From contig CAUZSN010000159.1 of the NCBI GenBank assembly GCA_963582345.1, positions 1 to 5,798 on the forward strand: 5,798 nt of DNA, given 5' to 3'. The DNA is from CAUZSN01 sp963582345. Lineage in GTDB: Bacteria > Planctomycetota > Planctomycetia > Planctomycetales > Planctomycetaceae. Positions within the stretch are counted from its first letter, which is position 1. Every line of letters begins with the position of its first letter. The position numbers and the translations under genes were made by a program. The notes beneath the pieces were generated by a model. That model had not been told where the DNA came from. It searched no databases and worked only from the letters and a program-made list of their open reading frames with translations. Shown piece by piece: positions 1 through 5,795 of this stretch.

Positions 1-152
1 ACCAGCAAATCCTCCTCGACCGCCTCAAACTTCGGCTGCCGAGAATAAACCAAACTCAAATGTAGTGACGACTTTGCACCCGCCACCCTAGAAAATAAGG
101 TATGTCTGACGTCTTACTGGGGAACTTAGGTCAGCTATTTCACAGTTGCGAC

Positions 153-158
153 TATAAT
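153..158 (+). promoter_or_regulatory. Possible -10 box upstream of the peroxidase gene
   Basis: The hexamer TATAAT matches the sigma-70-type -10 consensus exactly and lies 73 bases before the preferred peroxidase start. I see no good TTGACA-like box 16-18 bases upstream, so this is only a candidate. It would give a leader of about 65 bases. Confidence 0.25.
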
Positions 159-230
159 AAGGCTACACGAGGACGTTGATTCTTAACTGCTGCCCTTCGC
201 TTTGCCTGTTTTCCAATGAGAGATGCTGTC

Positions 231-1985
231 ATGAAAAACCCAGCCCGATTTGTAGGATGTTTTATTGCTTTAACGTTCGTTGCGACTCCCTTGTTCGCTG
301 CCACTCCAAGGACCCTCGACGGGTCAAACAACAACCTTTCCAATGTGACTTGGGGACAAACGAACACTCAGGAGATTCGATTAACCCCAGTCGATTATCT
401 AGACGGCATCAGTACCATCCGAACCGATATTCACGGCAGGCCGAACGCACGTGAAGTCAGCACGGCCGTCTTTTCTCAGTTGACCAACCAGCAGTTTCTG
501 GACGAAAACAATCTCAGTGAAATGACGTGGGCATGGGGCCAATTTGTCGACCACGACATTGACTTTACTGACGGTGGAATGGAGTCTCACGACATAACGA
601 TTCCGGCCACTGACCCAGCTTTTGCACTCGATTCCGACGGGATAATTAACGCCGGTCGCAAGGCATTCTTTCCGGGAAGCGGAACATCCGCAGCAAACCC
701 ACGGCAGTTCAGCAACTTTATTACAACGTGGCTGGATGGGAGCGTGGTTTATGGTTCTGACGCAATCCGAGCCAATGCCTTGAGAACGAATGGCGGGACC
801 GGTGCAAAATTGAGAACGCATGAGTTTGGCGACCCAGGTACTGACAAAGATAATCTTTTGCCAACAGCACAAGACTTAATCAATGCGGGTGTGACCGTGC
901 CGTCGATGGCGATGGCGGGTATGCCTCGCATGGGTGACGATGTTCGATTCATAGCTGGCGATGTTCGCGGAAACGAAAACACTGCCATTCTCGCATTGCA
1001 TACATTGATGGTGCGTGAGCACAACCGAATTGTCGACTTGCTAACAATTGCTGACCCCGGCTTAAGCGATGACGACAAGTATCAGCTTTCCAGGAAGGTC
1101 GTTGGAGCTGAAATACAAGCCGTTACATACAACGAATATCTTCCAGCCATTGGTGTTCCGATAGACACATCTGGTGGATATGACCCTGCAGCTGACCCAA
1201 CAATTCCCGTCGAGTTTTCCGGTGGCATTTTCCGCATGGGTCATACGTCAATCAATCAACAGGCACTTCGCTTGAATAATGACCTATCGCCACATACTGA
1301 AGGCCCCATTACTCTTGAGGACACTCTGTTTAATCCTCAAGAACTCTTTGATACTGCTGGAATCGAACCGTTTCTCCTTGGTTTGATTTCAAATGTCCAA
1401 GAGGCTACAAACGCGAAGATGGCTCCTGGTCTACGGGACGGTTTGTTTCAGTTTGGACCGACGACCATGATTAATGACTTAGCGGCTATAGATATTGAAC
1501 GTGGGCGAGACCTTGGTTTAGGCGACTATAATGAAGTTCGACAAGCATTTGGTTTGCCACCTGTCACGGACTTCGCTGATATCACTTCGGATGTCTCGTT
1601 GCAAACCATCCTATCTTCCCTTTACGGCGGTGACGTAAACGACATCGACCTGTGGGTCGGCATGCTTGCCGAAGACCACCTTACAGGCGTGTCTTCCGGC
1701 AGCACCGTGCAGGCCGGCATGATGGACCAATTTGAGCGACTTGCACTTGGAGACCGATTCTTTTACGAATGGGACCCCGACCTTGCAATGATTGAATCGC
1801 TGTATGGAATCTCGGCATTGGATAAGCTGGCCGATATCATATTAGCGAATTCGGACATTCCAGCGTCAAGCATTACCAACGCGGACAATGTTTTCTTTGC
1901 TCAGCCAGTTCCGGAACCATCTACCCTGGCTTTGGGTGTCATTGGATTGTTCGCACTGGCCGGATATAGGCGAAAACGCACTTGA
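231..1985 (+). CDS. Exported animal-type haem peroxidase with PEP-CTERM sorting tail
   Basis: Predicted secreted or surface haem peroxidase of the animal (myeloperoxidase/peroxinectin) superfamily, which uses H2O2 to oxidise halides or organic substrates. The true substrate is unknown. Numbering from ATG 231 (584 aa): signal peptide at about 1-23 (MKNPARF, hydrophobic core, TPLFA); distal motif WGQFVDHD with Gln104, Asp107 and His108; calcium loop TTWLDGS at 165-171; catalytic Arg246 in GDVRGNE with Glu249; family motif LHTLMVREHNRIVD near 256-269; proximal His338 in FRMGHTS; IDIERGRDLGLGDYN near 420-434; and a C-terminal tail with VPEPST at about 560-565, a hydrophobic stretch and a basic end (YRRKRT). 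All expected catalytic residues are present, so the enzyme looks intact. ATG 231 is preferred over the in-frame ATG 216 because it gives a classic basic signal-peptide start and has a weak GAGAG 8 bases upstream; ATG 216 has no ribosome binding site. It is a single gene, with no partner within 400 bases downstream. Confidence 0.93.
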   Translation: MKNPARFVGCFIALTFVATPLFAATPRTLDGSNNNLSNVTWGQTNTQEIRLTPVDYLDGISTIRTDIHGRPNAREVSTAVFSQLTNQQFLDENNLSEMTWAWGQFVDHDIDFTDGGMESHDITIPATDPAFALDSDGIINAGRKAFFPGSGTSAANPRQFSNFITTWLDGSVVYGSDAIRANALRTNGGTGAKLRTHEFGDPGTDKDNLLPTAQDLINAGVTVPSMAMAGMPRMGDDVRFIAGDVRGNENTAILALHTLMVREHNRIVDLLTIADPGLSDDDKYQLSRKVVGAEIQAVTYNEYLPAIGVPIDTSGGYDPAADPTIPVEFSGGIFRMGHTSINQQALRLNNDLSPHTEGPITLEDTLFNPQELFDTAGIEPFLLGLISNVQEATNAKMAPGLRDGLFQFGPTTMINDLAAIDIERGRDLGLGDYNEVRQAFGLPPVTDFADITSDVSLQTILSSLYGGDVNDIDLWVGMLAEDHLTGVSSGSTVQAGMMDQFERLALGDRFFYEWDPDLAMIESLYGISALDKLADIILANSDIPASSITNADNVFFAQPVPEPSTLALGVIGLFALAGYRRKRT

Positions 1986-2405
1986 ATTAGGTCTTCCAAT
2001 GCATGTCCAGGAACCACACGATATTCCTTAGCGCGACTTTTGGTTCCATTGGTCCGTGATACCCCGTGGGCACTAAATACGGTCCAGCGTTTTCGGGAAT
2101 CGTGTGGCACGACATATTGCAGCCTGTTGAAATCGTCCGCGAACATACAAGCCGTATTGCCTGCCGCCCGTTGTGGCGATTTGCCTTGGATGTAGGCCCT
2201 TGCGGGGGCCAAATGCCAGATTGTTTTCCTGCGGGCGGTGTGACACACCGACCCCAAATACAGGATACCCGAAACTGCACAGGCTTCATCGTCCGACGCA
2301 GTTTGGCGAACTATCGTTCGAGCACGCGGTGGGGGCAAGTGCTCGCAGGAGTGCCAATTCCCTTGGTTTGATGCGACATGTCCATGCCGATGCCCAGATT
2401 TCATC
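1986..2405. other. Gene-poor gap with hairpins
   Basis: No secure gene is visible in these 420 bases. Three short inverted repeats can be read: GGCCC/GGGCC at 2195-2199 and 2206-2210 (6-base loop); a near-palindrome CGGTGTG-A-CACACCG at 2236-2250; and CGAGCAC/GTGCTCG at 2319-2325 and 2339-2345 (13-base loop). None is followed by a T run on the + strand, so none is a convincing terminator for the peroxidase. A minus-strand frame of 100 codons (2289 to 1987) ends 1 base from the peroxidase stop. Its last 30 or so residues (for example GPMEPKVALRNIVWFLDM) look protein-like, but its N-terminal part does not and I recognise no family. It could be a remnant or chance. An operator, a decayed mobile element or an unrecognised RNA are all possible. 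Confidence 0.45.
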
Positions 2406-2837
2406 ATGGCAGCAGAGCATCGGTCCCAAATTGCCGTTTTGTTGACGGCGGTGCTTTCCGCCATTGAAGACGATCTTAACATCAACGTTATCGACCGCTT
2501 CGATTTGATTACCGGCACATCGACGGGTGGCATCATTGCTCTCGGCCTCAGCATCGGAATGCGTCCACGTGAAATCGTCGAGGTCTATCTGTCCAAGGGA
2601 CCGCAGATATTTCCGACCGGCTTCCGAGCGAATTGGCGGCACTGGTTCAAGAAGAAATTCCCACAGGAACCGCTGAAAGCGCACCTAGAGAATTGCTTCA
2701 AGGACAAACGTATTGCGGATTGCAAAAAGCGAGTTGTGATTCCTTCCTACAATCTGGGCGAAGACGACGTTTACATCTTCCGAACTCCCCACGCCACCTT
2801 CCCCCCTTATTTCGGGGTGGCCAAAAACAGACCTTGA
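2406..2837 (+). pseudogene. Truncated CapV-like patatin phospholipase (remnant)
   Basis: The 143-codon frame carries the middle of a patatin-like phospholipase. LTAVLSAIEDD is followed by IDRFDLITGTSTGGIIALGL, which holds the nucleophile elbow GTSTG (Ser39). After it come a MRPREIVEVYLSKGPQIFP segment and a RVVIPSYNLGEDDVYIFRTPH segment at about 109-129. The family's N-terminal glycine-rich oxyanion loop (DGGGxRG), which should directly precede LTAVLSAIE, is missing and replaced by unrelated sequence. The frame leaves the family pattern after RTPHA at about 2795, so the region with the catalytic Asp is also absent. There is no ribosome binding site before ATG 2406. The GTSTGG...GPxIFP pattern resembles the patatin effectors of CBASS anti-phage systems (CapV-like), but no cyclase or ancillary gene lies in the window, so a defence origin is inference. 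A pipeline might call it an intact short CDS; with the Ser-Asp dyad broken I expect no lipase activity. Confidence 0.72.
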
Positions 2838-2911
2838 ATTTGCCGCGACATTTGCTGCATTGGTCCGTGGCAATCAACATGCCGCGTTCTTTGACAATTT
2901 AGCAAGAAAAA

Positions 2912-2967
2912 GCTGTTGGCTTCTGGCTGTTAGCTCTTGGCAATAGCCGACAGGCTACGCCTGGCAG
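2912..2967. repeat. Degenerate heptameric tandem repeat
   Basis: About eight 7-base units run in register, starting at 2912, 2919, 2926, 2933, 2940, 2947, 2954 and 2961. The first, third and fourth (GCTGTTG, GCTGTTA, GCTCTTG) are closest to a GCTnTTG consensus; later units drift. The right part also forms a small stem, CAGGC/GCCTG, at 2951-2963 with loop TAC. Short heptameric repeats of this kind occur between genes in several bacterial phyla; their role here is unknown. Confidence 0.55.
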
Positions 2968-3084
2968 GGGATTTCAGATTTATGATTTGTTTCGGATTCG
3001 GATTTCACCCCGGCACCTGAACCCTGCTGCAAACCGTTCGACTATTCGAGAAGACGCACCTTATGATCCCCCCCCATAAGTCGC

Positions 3085-3136
3085 GTTTGAAATCCACACT
3101 GTTTTCAAACAACGACACGGCGGTCACGACGTCGTT
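3085..3136 (-). terminator. Possible hairpin terminator of the protease gene
   Basis: Two adjacent inverted repeats lie 24-75 bases past the protease stop codon: AACGAC/GTCGTT (3111-3116 with 3131-3136, 14-base loop) and a perfect 8-bp GTTTGAAA/TTTCAAAC (3085-3092 with 3103-3110, 10-base loop). Read on the minus strand, the first stem is followed by GTTTG rather than a long T run, so this would be a weak or atypical intrinsic terminator. Confidence 0.3.
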
Positions 3137-3159
3137 TGAAGGCCCAGTTGCTTGAAAGC

Positions 3160-4671
3160 TCAGCGCCGGCGCAACGAAGCTACCACGCCAGCCGCGGCCA
3201 GAAGAATCAGCACCCAGCTTGATGGTTCGGGCGCAGCCGAGGCCGCCGCTGAACCGCCAATCAATCCGCTGAGTAGTCCGAGGTCGCCCAGATCGAATGT
3301 GCCGCTGCCGTCCAGGTCGCCGCTGATATCGGCATCGATCGGAAAACCGATCGCGTCATAGGCGCCACGATTGACCAACGCCTGCATGAACAGCGGCACA
3401 TCGACGCCATCCACCACGGCGTCGCCGTTCATGTCGCCCAGTACCAGCACAAACGGGACTACGATGCTCAAATCGAGCTCGTACAACTGCGCCGAATTCG
3501 CGGAACCGGTGACACGGACAAAATAGGTACCCACCTGGCCCAGATCAAAGTCAACCAAGGTTTCCGTTCCGCCAGCCGGATTCACATTGATCGTGGCCAA
3601 CGAAGTCGAACCATCCGTATCAAACAGGGTCAACGTCAGGTCGCTTTGGGCGGATGTGTCAAACGGCGACTGAGAGCCGCCCTGGGGACCCTCGTTGTAG
3701 GTCGGCCCGCGGGGAGTGAGCGTCACATCCAGCAATCCGGCCGCGCTGGTTGTGAACGACAGAAAGTCCGTGTCTCCATTGTCATCGATACTGATGAAGT
3801 CGATATCCGACGCGGCCACCGCCGTATCGATTGCGTCGGCGCCGATCGACAGAGGGCTTCCCGATGCAAGCAACCCCAGCGGCGTGGCGCTGCCGGACGT
3901 GTCGTTCCCGCCGTTCTTTTCCCAGGCATCGCCGTAAGCGCGGTGCGCCGCCAGGATGTCGTCCAACTGGGGACCGTCGAACGACAAGTTGAGGAACGAC
4001 TCCATCAAAATTGCGGAGTCATTCGAATCGACATGCGACAGGCCGATGCCATGCCCCGCTTCGTGCATCACCACGTTCCGCAGCGCGCGTGAATTGTTTG
4101 TCGTGCTGCCGTAAAACGATGTGTCGTCCGTGTCGATCACCATGTCGCTACTGTCGGGAAAATAATTGTAGGCCAAGATATTGTCGGCACCTTGAACGAC
4201 GATCGAATGACCACCGATCCGCACGTCGGGTACTGAACCGAGGGAGCCGCGCGTTCCAAACGGAGGATTATTGCCGTTCAGTGTCGTTCCGGGATCGTTT
4301 GGTTCGTAAACATACGACAAGCCAGATACCTCTTCCCAACGTTCCAACGGATCCGCAAACAGCGCGAACCAAGGACGCTGCGTCAAATCGCCGCCGCCGG
4401 ACCCGTAGAACCCATCCATCATGGCGATCAGGTCACTCGGCGAAGGATCCTCGCCGTGACCGCCGCTAATGCCCGTGCCGTCCGGGATGATGCCCCAAGT
4501 GAGCGTCGTCGGTTGGCCTTGCTTGAGCGTCCCGTCATCGGTTGCCGTGCGGCTCCAACGATCGCCGTCGACAAACTGAAACGCCTGGACGTCGAGCGGT
4601 GCTAGAATGGCCAACAACGGCAGCACGGCCGATAGCATCAGTGTGTATCGTAGAACCGGGGTGTATCGCAA
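3160..4671 (-). CDS. Exported metzincin (matrixin-like) metalloprotease with PPC-like, dockerin-like and PEP-CTERM regions
   Basis: Predicted secreted zinc endopeptidase of 503 aa from TTG 4671. Domains in order: signal peptide at about 1-30 (two Arg, LSAVLPLLAILAPL, then VQA before the mature FQF); catalytic domain with zinc site HEAGHGIGLSH at 203-213 (His203, His207, His213; Glu204 as general base) and a likely Met-turn at Met223 (AILME); a beta-rich prepeptidase-C-terminal-like domain at about 286-401, ending TYFVRVTGSANSAQLYELDL; a dockerin-type-I-like pair of calcium loops, DMNGDAVVDGVD (about 413-424) and DLDGSGTFDLGD (about 452-463); and a PEP-CTERM tail from about 480 (APEPSSW, hydrophobic stretch, LRRR). 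All zinc ligands are present. An upstream TTG at 4728 would add 19 residues, but that codon is part of the -35 box, whereas TTG 4671 has GGGAGG 7 bases upstream. An in-frame ATG at 4638 is less likely because it lacks a basic n-region. The gene is visibly GC-richer than the peroxidase. The dockerin suggests calcium-dependent binding, but no cohesin is in the window. Substrate unknown. Confidence 0.92.
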   Translation of the reverse strand: MRYTPVLRYTLMLSAVLPLLAILAPLDVQAFQFVDGDRWSRTATDDGTLKQGQPTTLTWGIIPDGTGISGGHGEDPSPSDLIAMMDGFYGSGGGDLTQRPWFALFADPLERWEEVSGLSYVYEPNDPGTTLNGNNPPFGTRGSLGSVPDVRIGGHSIVVQGADNILAYNYFPDSSDMVIDTDDTSFYGSTTNNSRALRNVVMHEAGHGIGLSHVDSNDSAILMESFLNLSFDGPQLDDILAAHRAYGDAWEKNGGNDTSGSATPLGLLASGSPLSIGADAIDTAVAASDIDFISIDDNGDTDFLSFTTSAAGLLDVTLTPRGPTYNEGPQGGSQSPFDTSAQSDLTLTLFDTDGSTSLATINVNPAGGTETLVDFDLGQVGTYFVRVTGSANSAQLYELDLSIVVPFVLVLGDMNGDAVVDGVDVPLFMQALVNRGAYDAIGFPIDADISGDLDGSGTFDLGDLGLLSGLIGGSAAASAAPEPSSWVLILLAAAGVVASLRRR

Positions 4672-4678
4672 AGATGAG

Positions 4679-4684
4679 CCTCCC
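4679..4684 (-). promoter_or_regulatory. Ribosome binding site deciding the protease start
   Basis: On the minus strand this reads GGGAGG, close to the anti-Shine-Dalgarno complement, and it is 7 bases from TTG 4671. No comparable site precedes the upstream TTG at 4728 or the internal ATG at 4638, so it fixes the preferred start. Confidence 0.7.
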
Positions 4685-4699
4685 AAAAAAGAAGGCCCT

Positions 4700-4728
4700 A
4701 TTATAGCTGTTTTCGCCACACGATTCAA
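4700..4728 (-). promoter_or_regulatory. Sigma-70-type promoter of the protease gene
   Basis: On the minus strand, TTGAAT (4728-4723, 4 of 6 consensus bases) and TATAAT (4705-4700, perfect) are separated by exactly 17 bases. Transcription would begin near 4693, giving a leader of about 22 bases that contains the GGGAGG ribosome binding site. The left end of the IS630 element lies 38 bp upstream of the -35 box, so the core promoter is intact, but any upstream regulatory site would have been moved away by the insertion. Confidence 0.7.
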
Positions 4729-4766
4729 GGATTCCCTGTGCCAAAGCCTTGTACTTAAGACGGCTA

Positions 4767-4791
4767 GAGCGTATCTGGTATTGCTCTAGCG
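4767..4791 (+). repeat. Left terminal inverted repeat of IS630 element
   Basis: Compared with the reverse complement of the right end, 18 of 25 positions match, including GAGCG, ATCTG and an inner TAGCG. Together with flanking DNA the left end also forms an 8-bp stem, GCTAGAGC (4763-4770) with GCTCTAGC (4783-4790), which the right end lacks. Confidence 0.85.
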
Positions 4792-4813
4792 AGTTTTAGT
4801 GATTTTGGTTATT

Positions 4814-4844
4814 CCATACCATCCCGATTTAACAGGAGGTATGG
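4814..4844 (+). promoter_or_regulatory. Hairpin overlapping the transposase ribosome binding site
   Basis: A perfect 7-bp inverted repeat, CCATACC (4814-4820) and GGTATGG (4838-4844), encloses a 17-base loop. Its right arm takes in the end of the Shine-Dalgarno sequence AGGAGG (4834-4839) and stops 1 base before ATG 4846. If formed in the mRNA it would hinder initiation, limiting transposase made from transcripts entering from outside; this is inference from the sequence. Confidence 0.5.
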
Positions 4845-4845
4845 C

Positions 4846-5187
4846 ATGAAAGCTATTTCGTTGGGTTTGCGGAAGCTGGTTATTACAGATTGTGATGCTG
4901 GCATGAAGACCGGAAAGGTTGCTACCAAGTATAAGGTAAGCACTGCGTGGGTACGTCGCTTGAAGCAGCGTCGTCGTGAATCCGGATCCATCGAGGCATT
5001 GCCTTGGAATGGCGGGCGTCGATGCAAGTTGAAAGATGCTCAAATAGAAAGATTGAGGAAACTGGTGGAACACGACCCCGATGCAACGGTCGATGAATTG
5101 CATAAACGCATGCGAGTCAAATGCTGCCGTAGCACAATTCATGAATCGATTCGTCGCCTAGGGTTGAGTTTCAAAAAAAGTCCCTGA
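4846..5187 (+). CDS. IS630 transposase, first frame (DNA-binding part)
   Basis: The 113-residue N-terminal part of an IS630-family transposase. It contains two helix-turn-helix-like segments: about residues 12-45 (GKVATKYKVSTAWVRRLKQR) and about 63-107 (LKDAQIERLRKL, then ATVDELHKRM and STIHESIRRLGLSFKK). These recognise the element's ends. ATG 4846 is preceded by AGGAGG with 6 intervening bases, a strong site partly hidden in a hairpin. The frame stops at TGA 5185-5187 just after an A7 run, and the catalytic half continues in the -1 frame. The fused product from 4846 to 5780 would be about 311 aa, near the size of IS630 transposases. Without frameshifting, this product alone could bind the ends and act as a repressor, as seen in other two-frame IS elements. 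Confidence 0.88.
   Translation: MKAISLGLRKLVITDCDAGMKTGKVATKYKVSTAWVRRLKQRRRESGSIEALPWNGGRRCKLKDAQIERLRKLVEHDPDATVDELHKRMRVKCCRSTIHESIRRLGLSFKKSP
5173..5179 (+). other. A7 slippage site joining the two transposase frames
   Basis: Seven A residues lie at the end of the first frame in the codon context TTC AAA AAA AGT. Moving back one base here, or adding one A by transcriptional slippage, gives LSFKKSLKAEEQDRPDV and leads straight into the catalytic half, a join that matches the usual continuous IS630 sequence. The second frame has no ribosome binding site of its own, which supports frameshift expression. The alternative is a plain inactivating mutation. Confidence 0.7.
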
Positions 5188-5213
5188 AAGCTGAAGAACA
5201 AGATCGTCCTGAT

Positions 5214-5780
5214 GTGAAATCTGCACGAAGCACTTGGCGTCGCCGGGTAGGACAAGTATCAAAAGACCGCTTTGTTTTTCTCGATGAAACCGGAGCTAAG
5301 ACGAATATGAAACGTCTGCACGGATGGTCGGACTACGGCGAACGTCTAGTGGACTCGACACCCGGCGGCCATTGGTCGACAACCACGATCATCTCCGCTA
5401 TTCGTCTGGATGGTGTTGCAACAGCGATGACTACAGATGGACCCACCGACGCATTGGTTTTTCGAGGATTCACAGAACACTTTTTAGTTCCCGTTCTTCG
5501 CGACGGCGCCATCGTAGTGATGGATAACCTTTCCAGCCACAAAGTCACAGGCATCGTTGAAATGATTGAGTCGGCTGGGGCACAAGTGTGGTATCTTCCT
5601 CTCTATTCGCCAGACTTCAACCCAATCGAACTGATGTGGTCGAAAGTCAAGTCGTGTCTCCGAGCTTACGCCACCAGGACGAAAAGAACGCTCCTGAACG
5701 CCATCGGAAAAGCGCTAAACCAGGTCGCCATAGAAGAATGTACGAACTACTTCCAACACTGCGGCTACTCCGCTACATGA
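5214..5780 (+). CDS. IS630 transposase, second frame (DDE catalytic domain)
   Basis: The catalytic RNase-H-fold half of the transposase. Numbered from the GTG at 5214, the three acidic residues are Asp24 in FLDETG, Asp104 in VVMDNLSSHK and Glu139 in YSPDFNPIELMWSKVK. Exactly 34 residues separate the second Asp from the Glu, the DD34E spacing typical of IS630. The homologous reading is open upstream from the A7 run (KAEEQDRPDV), so the true N-terminus is the first frame joined by slippage. The GTG has no ribosome binding site and is only the first start-like codon. The frame ends 15 bases before the right end of the element, as usual in compact IS elements. No catalytic residue is missing. Confidence 0.9.
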   Translation: MKSARSTWRRRVGQVSKDRFVFLDETGAKTNMKRLHGWSDYGERLVDSTPGGHWSTTTIISAIRLDGVATAMTTDGPTDALVFRGFTEHFLVPVLRDGAIVVMDNLSSHKVTGIVEMIESAGAQVWYLPLYSPDFNPIELMWSKVKSCLRAYATRTKRTLLNAIGKALNQVAIEECTNYFQHCGYSAT

Positions 5781-5795
5781 TTTTCAGATGCGCTC
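5771..5795 (-). repeat. Right terminal inverted repeat of IS630 element
   Basis: Read inward on the minus strand it begins GAGCGCATCTG, pairing with the left end's GAGCGTATCTG. It overlaps the last codons and stop of the transposase. It is followed by the TA duplication (5796-5797) and the window-end G. Confidence 0.85.

Larger units (their letters stand above)
2838..3159. other. Gene-poor gap with repeat and hairpins
   Basis: No complete gene is seen. From left to right it holds an open + frame without a start (reading on from before the gap, TDLEFAATFAALVRGNQHAA at about 2830-2889, open until 2945) that may be a frameshifted remnant; a degenerate 7-bp tandem repeat at 2912-2967; an 8-C run at 3068-3075; and two hairpins at 3085-3136 just beyond the stop of the protease gene. 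The gap separates the patatin remnant from the 3' end of the oppositely oriented protease gene. Confidence 0.5.
4767..5795 (+). mobile_element. Complete IS630-family insertion sequence (1029 bp)
   Basis: The element is bounded by inverted ends that both start GAGCG-Y-ATCTG when read inward. It carries an IS630-type transposase in two frames and is flanked by a TA duplication at 4765-4766 and 5796-5797. Each TA sits within CTAG once the element is removed (C4764 on the left, G5798 on the right), which fits the known CTAG/TA target preference of IS630. Ends, ORFs and duplications are all intact, so it could be active and recently inserted. The name of the specific IS cannot be given without a database search. 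Confidence 0.9.

Noticed and set aside
1..86. Possible gene ends at the left edge: a minus-strand frame from GTG 86 reading off the window (VYSRQPKFEAVEEDLL) or a + frame ending at TAG 63-65.
   Set aside because: Both are very short and overlap each other. Neither has a ribosome binding site or a recognised family, so I cannot choose between them or support either.
399..872. Minus-strand frame opposite the peroxidase.
   Set aside because: It is an antisense shadow of a well supported gene, with no start signal or family resemblance.
1901..2554. Minus-strand open frame of 217 codons.
   Set aside because: It overlaps the end of the peroxidase and the patatin core antisense, has low-complexity Arg/Ser-rich composition, and shows no domain.
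2047..2869. 12-base direct repeat CATTGGTCCGTG at 2047-2058 and 2858-2869, flanking the patatin remnant.
   Set aside because: It is short, the flanking bases do not match, and there are no mobile-element ends. It could be chance, although repeats flanking a remnant prompted a check for a composite insertion.
2912..2967. CRISPR-like array.
   Set aside because: The units are 7 bases with no spacers, so it is a simple degenerate tandem repeat.
3068..3075. Run of eight C residues.
   Set aside because: A single homopolymer in noncoding DNA with no adjacent gene frame to switch, so phase variation is not supported.
4011..4469. Plus-strand Arg-rich frame opposite the metalloprotease.
   Set aside because: It is a shadow of GC-rich coding sequence; its composition is typical of an antisense reading.
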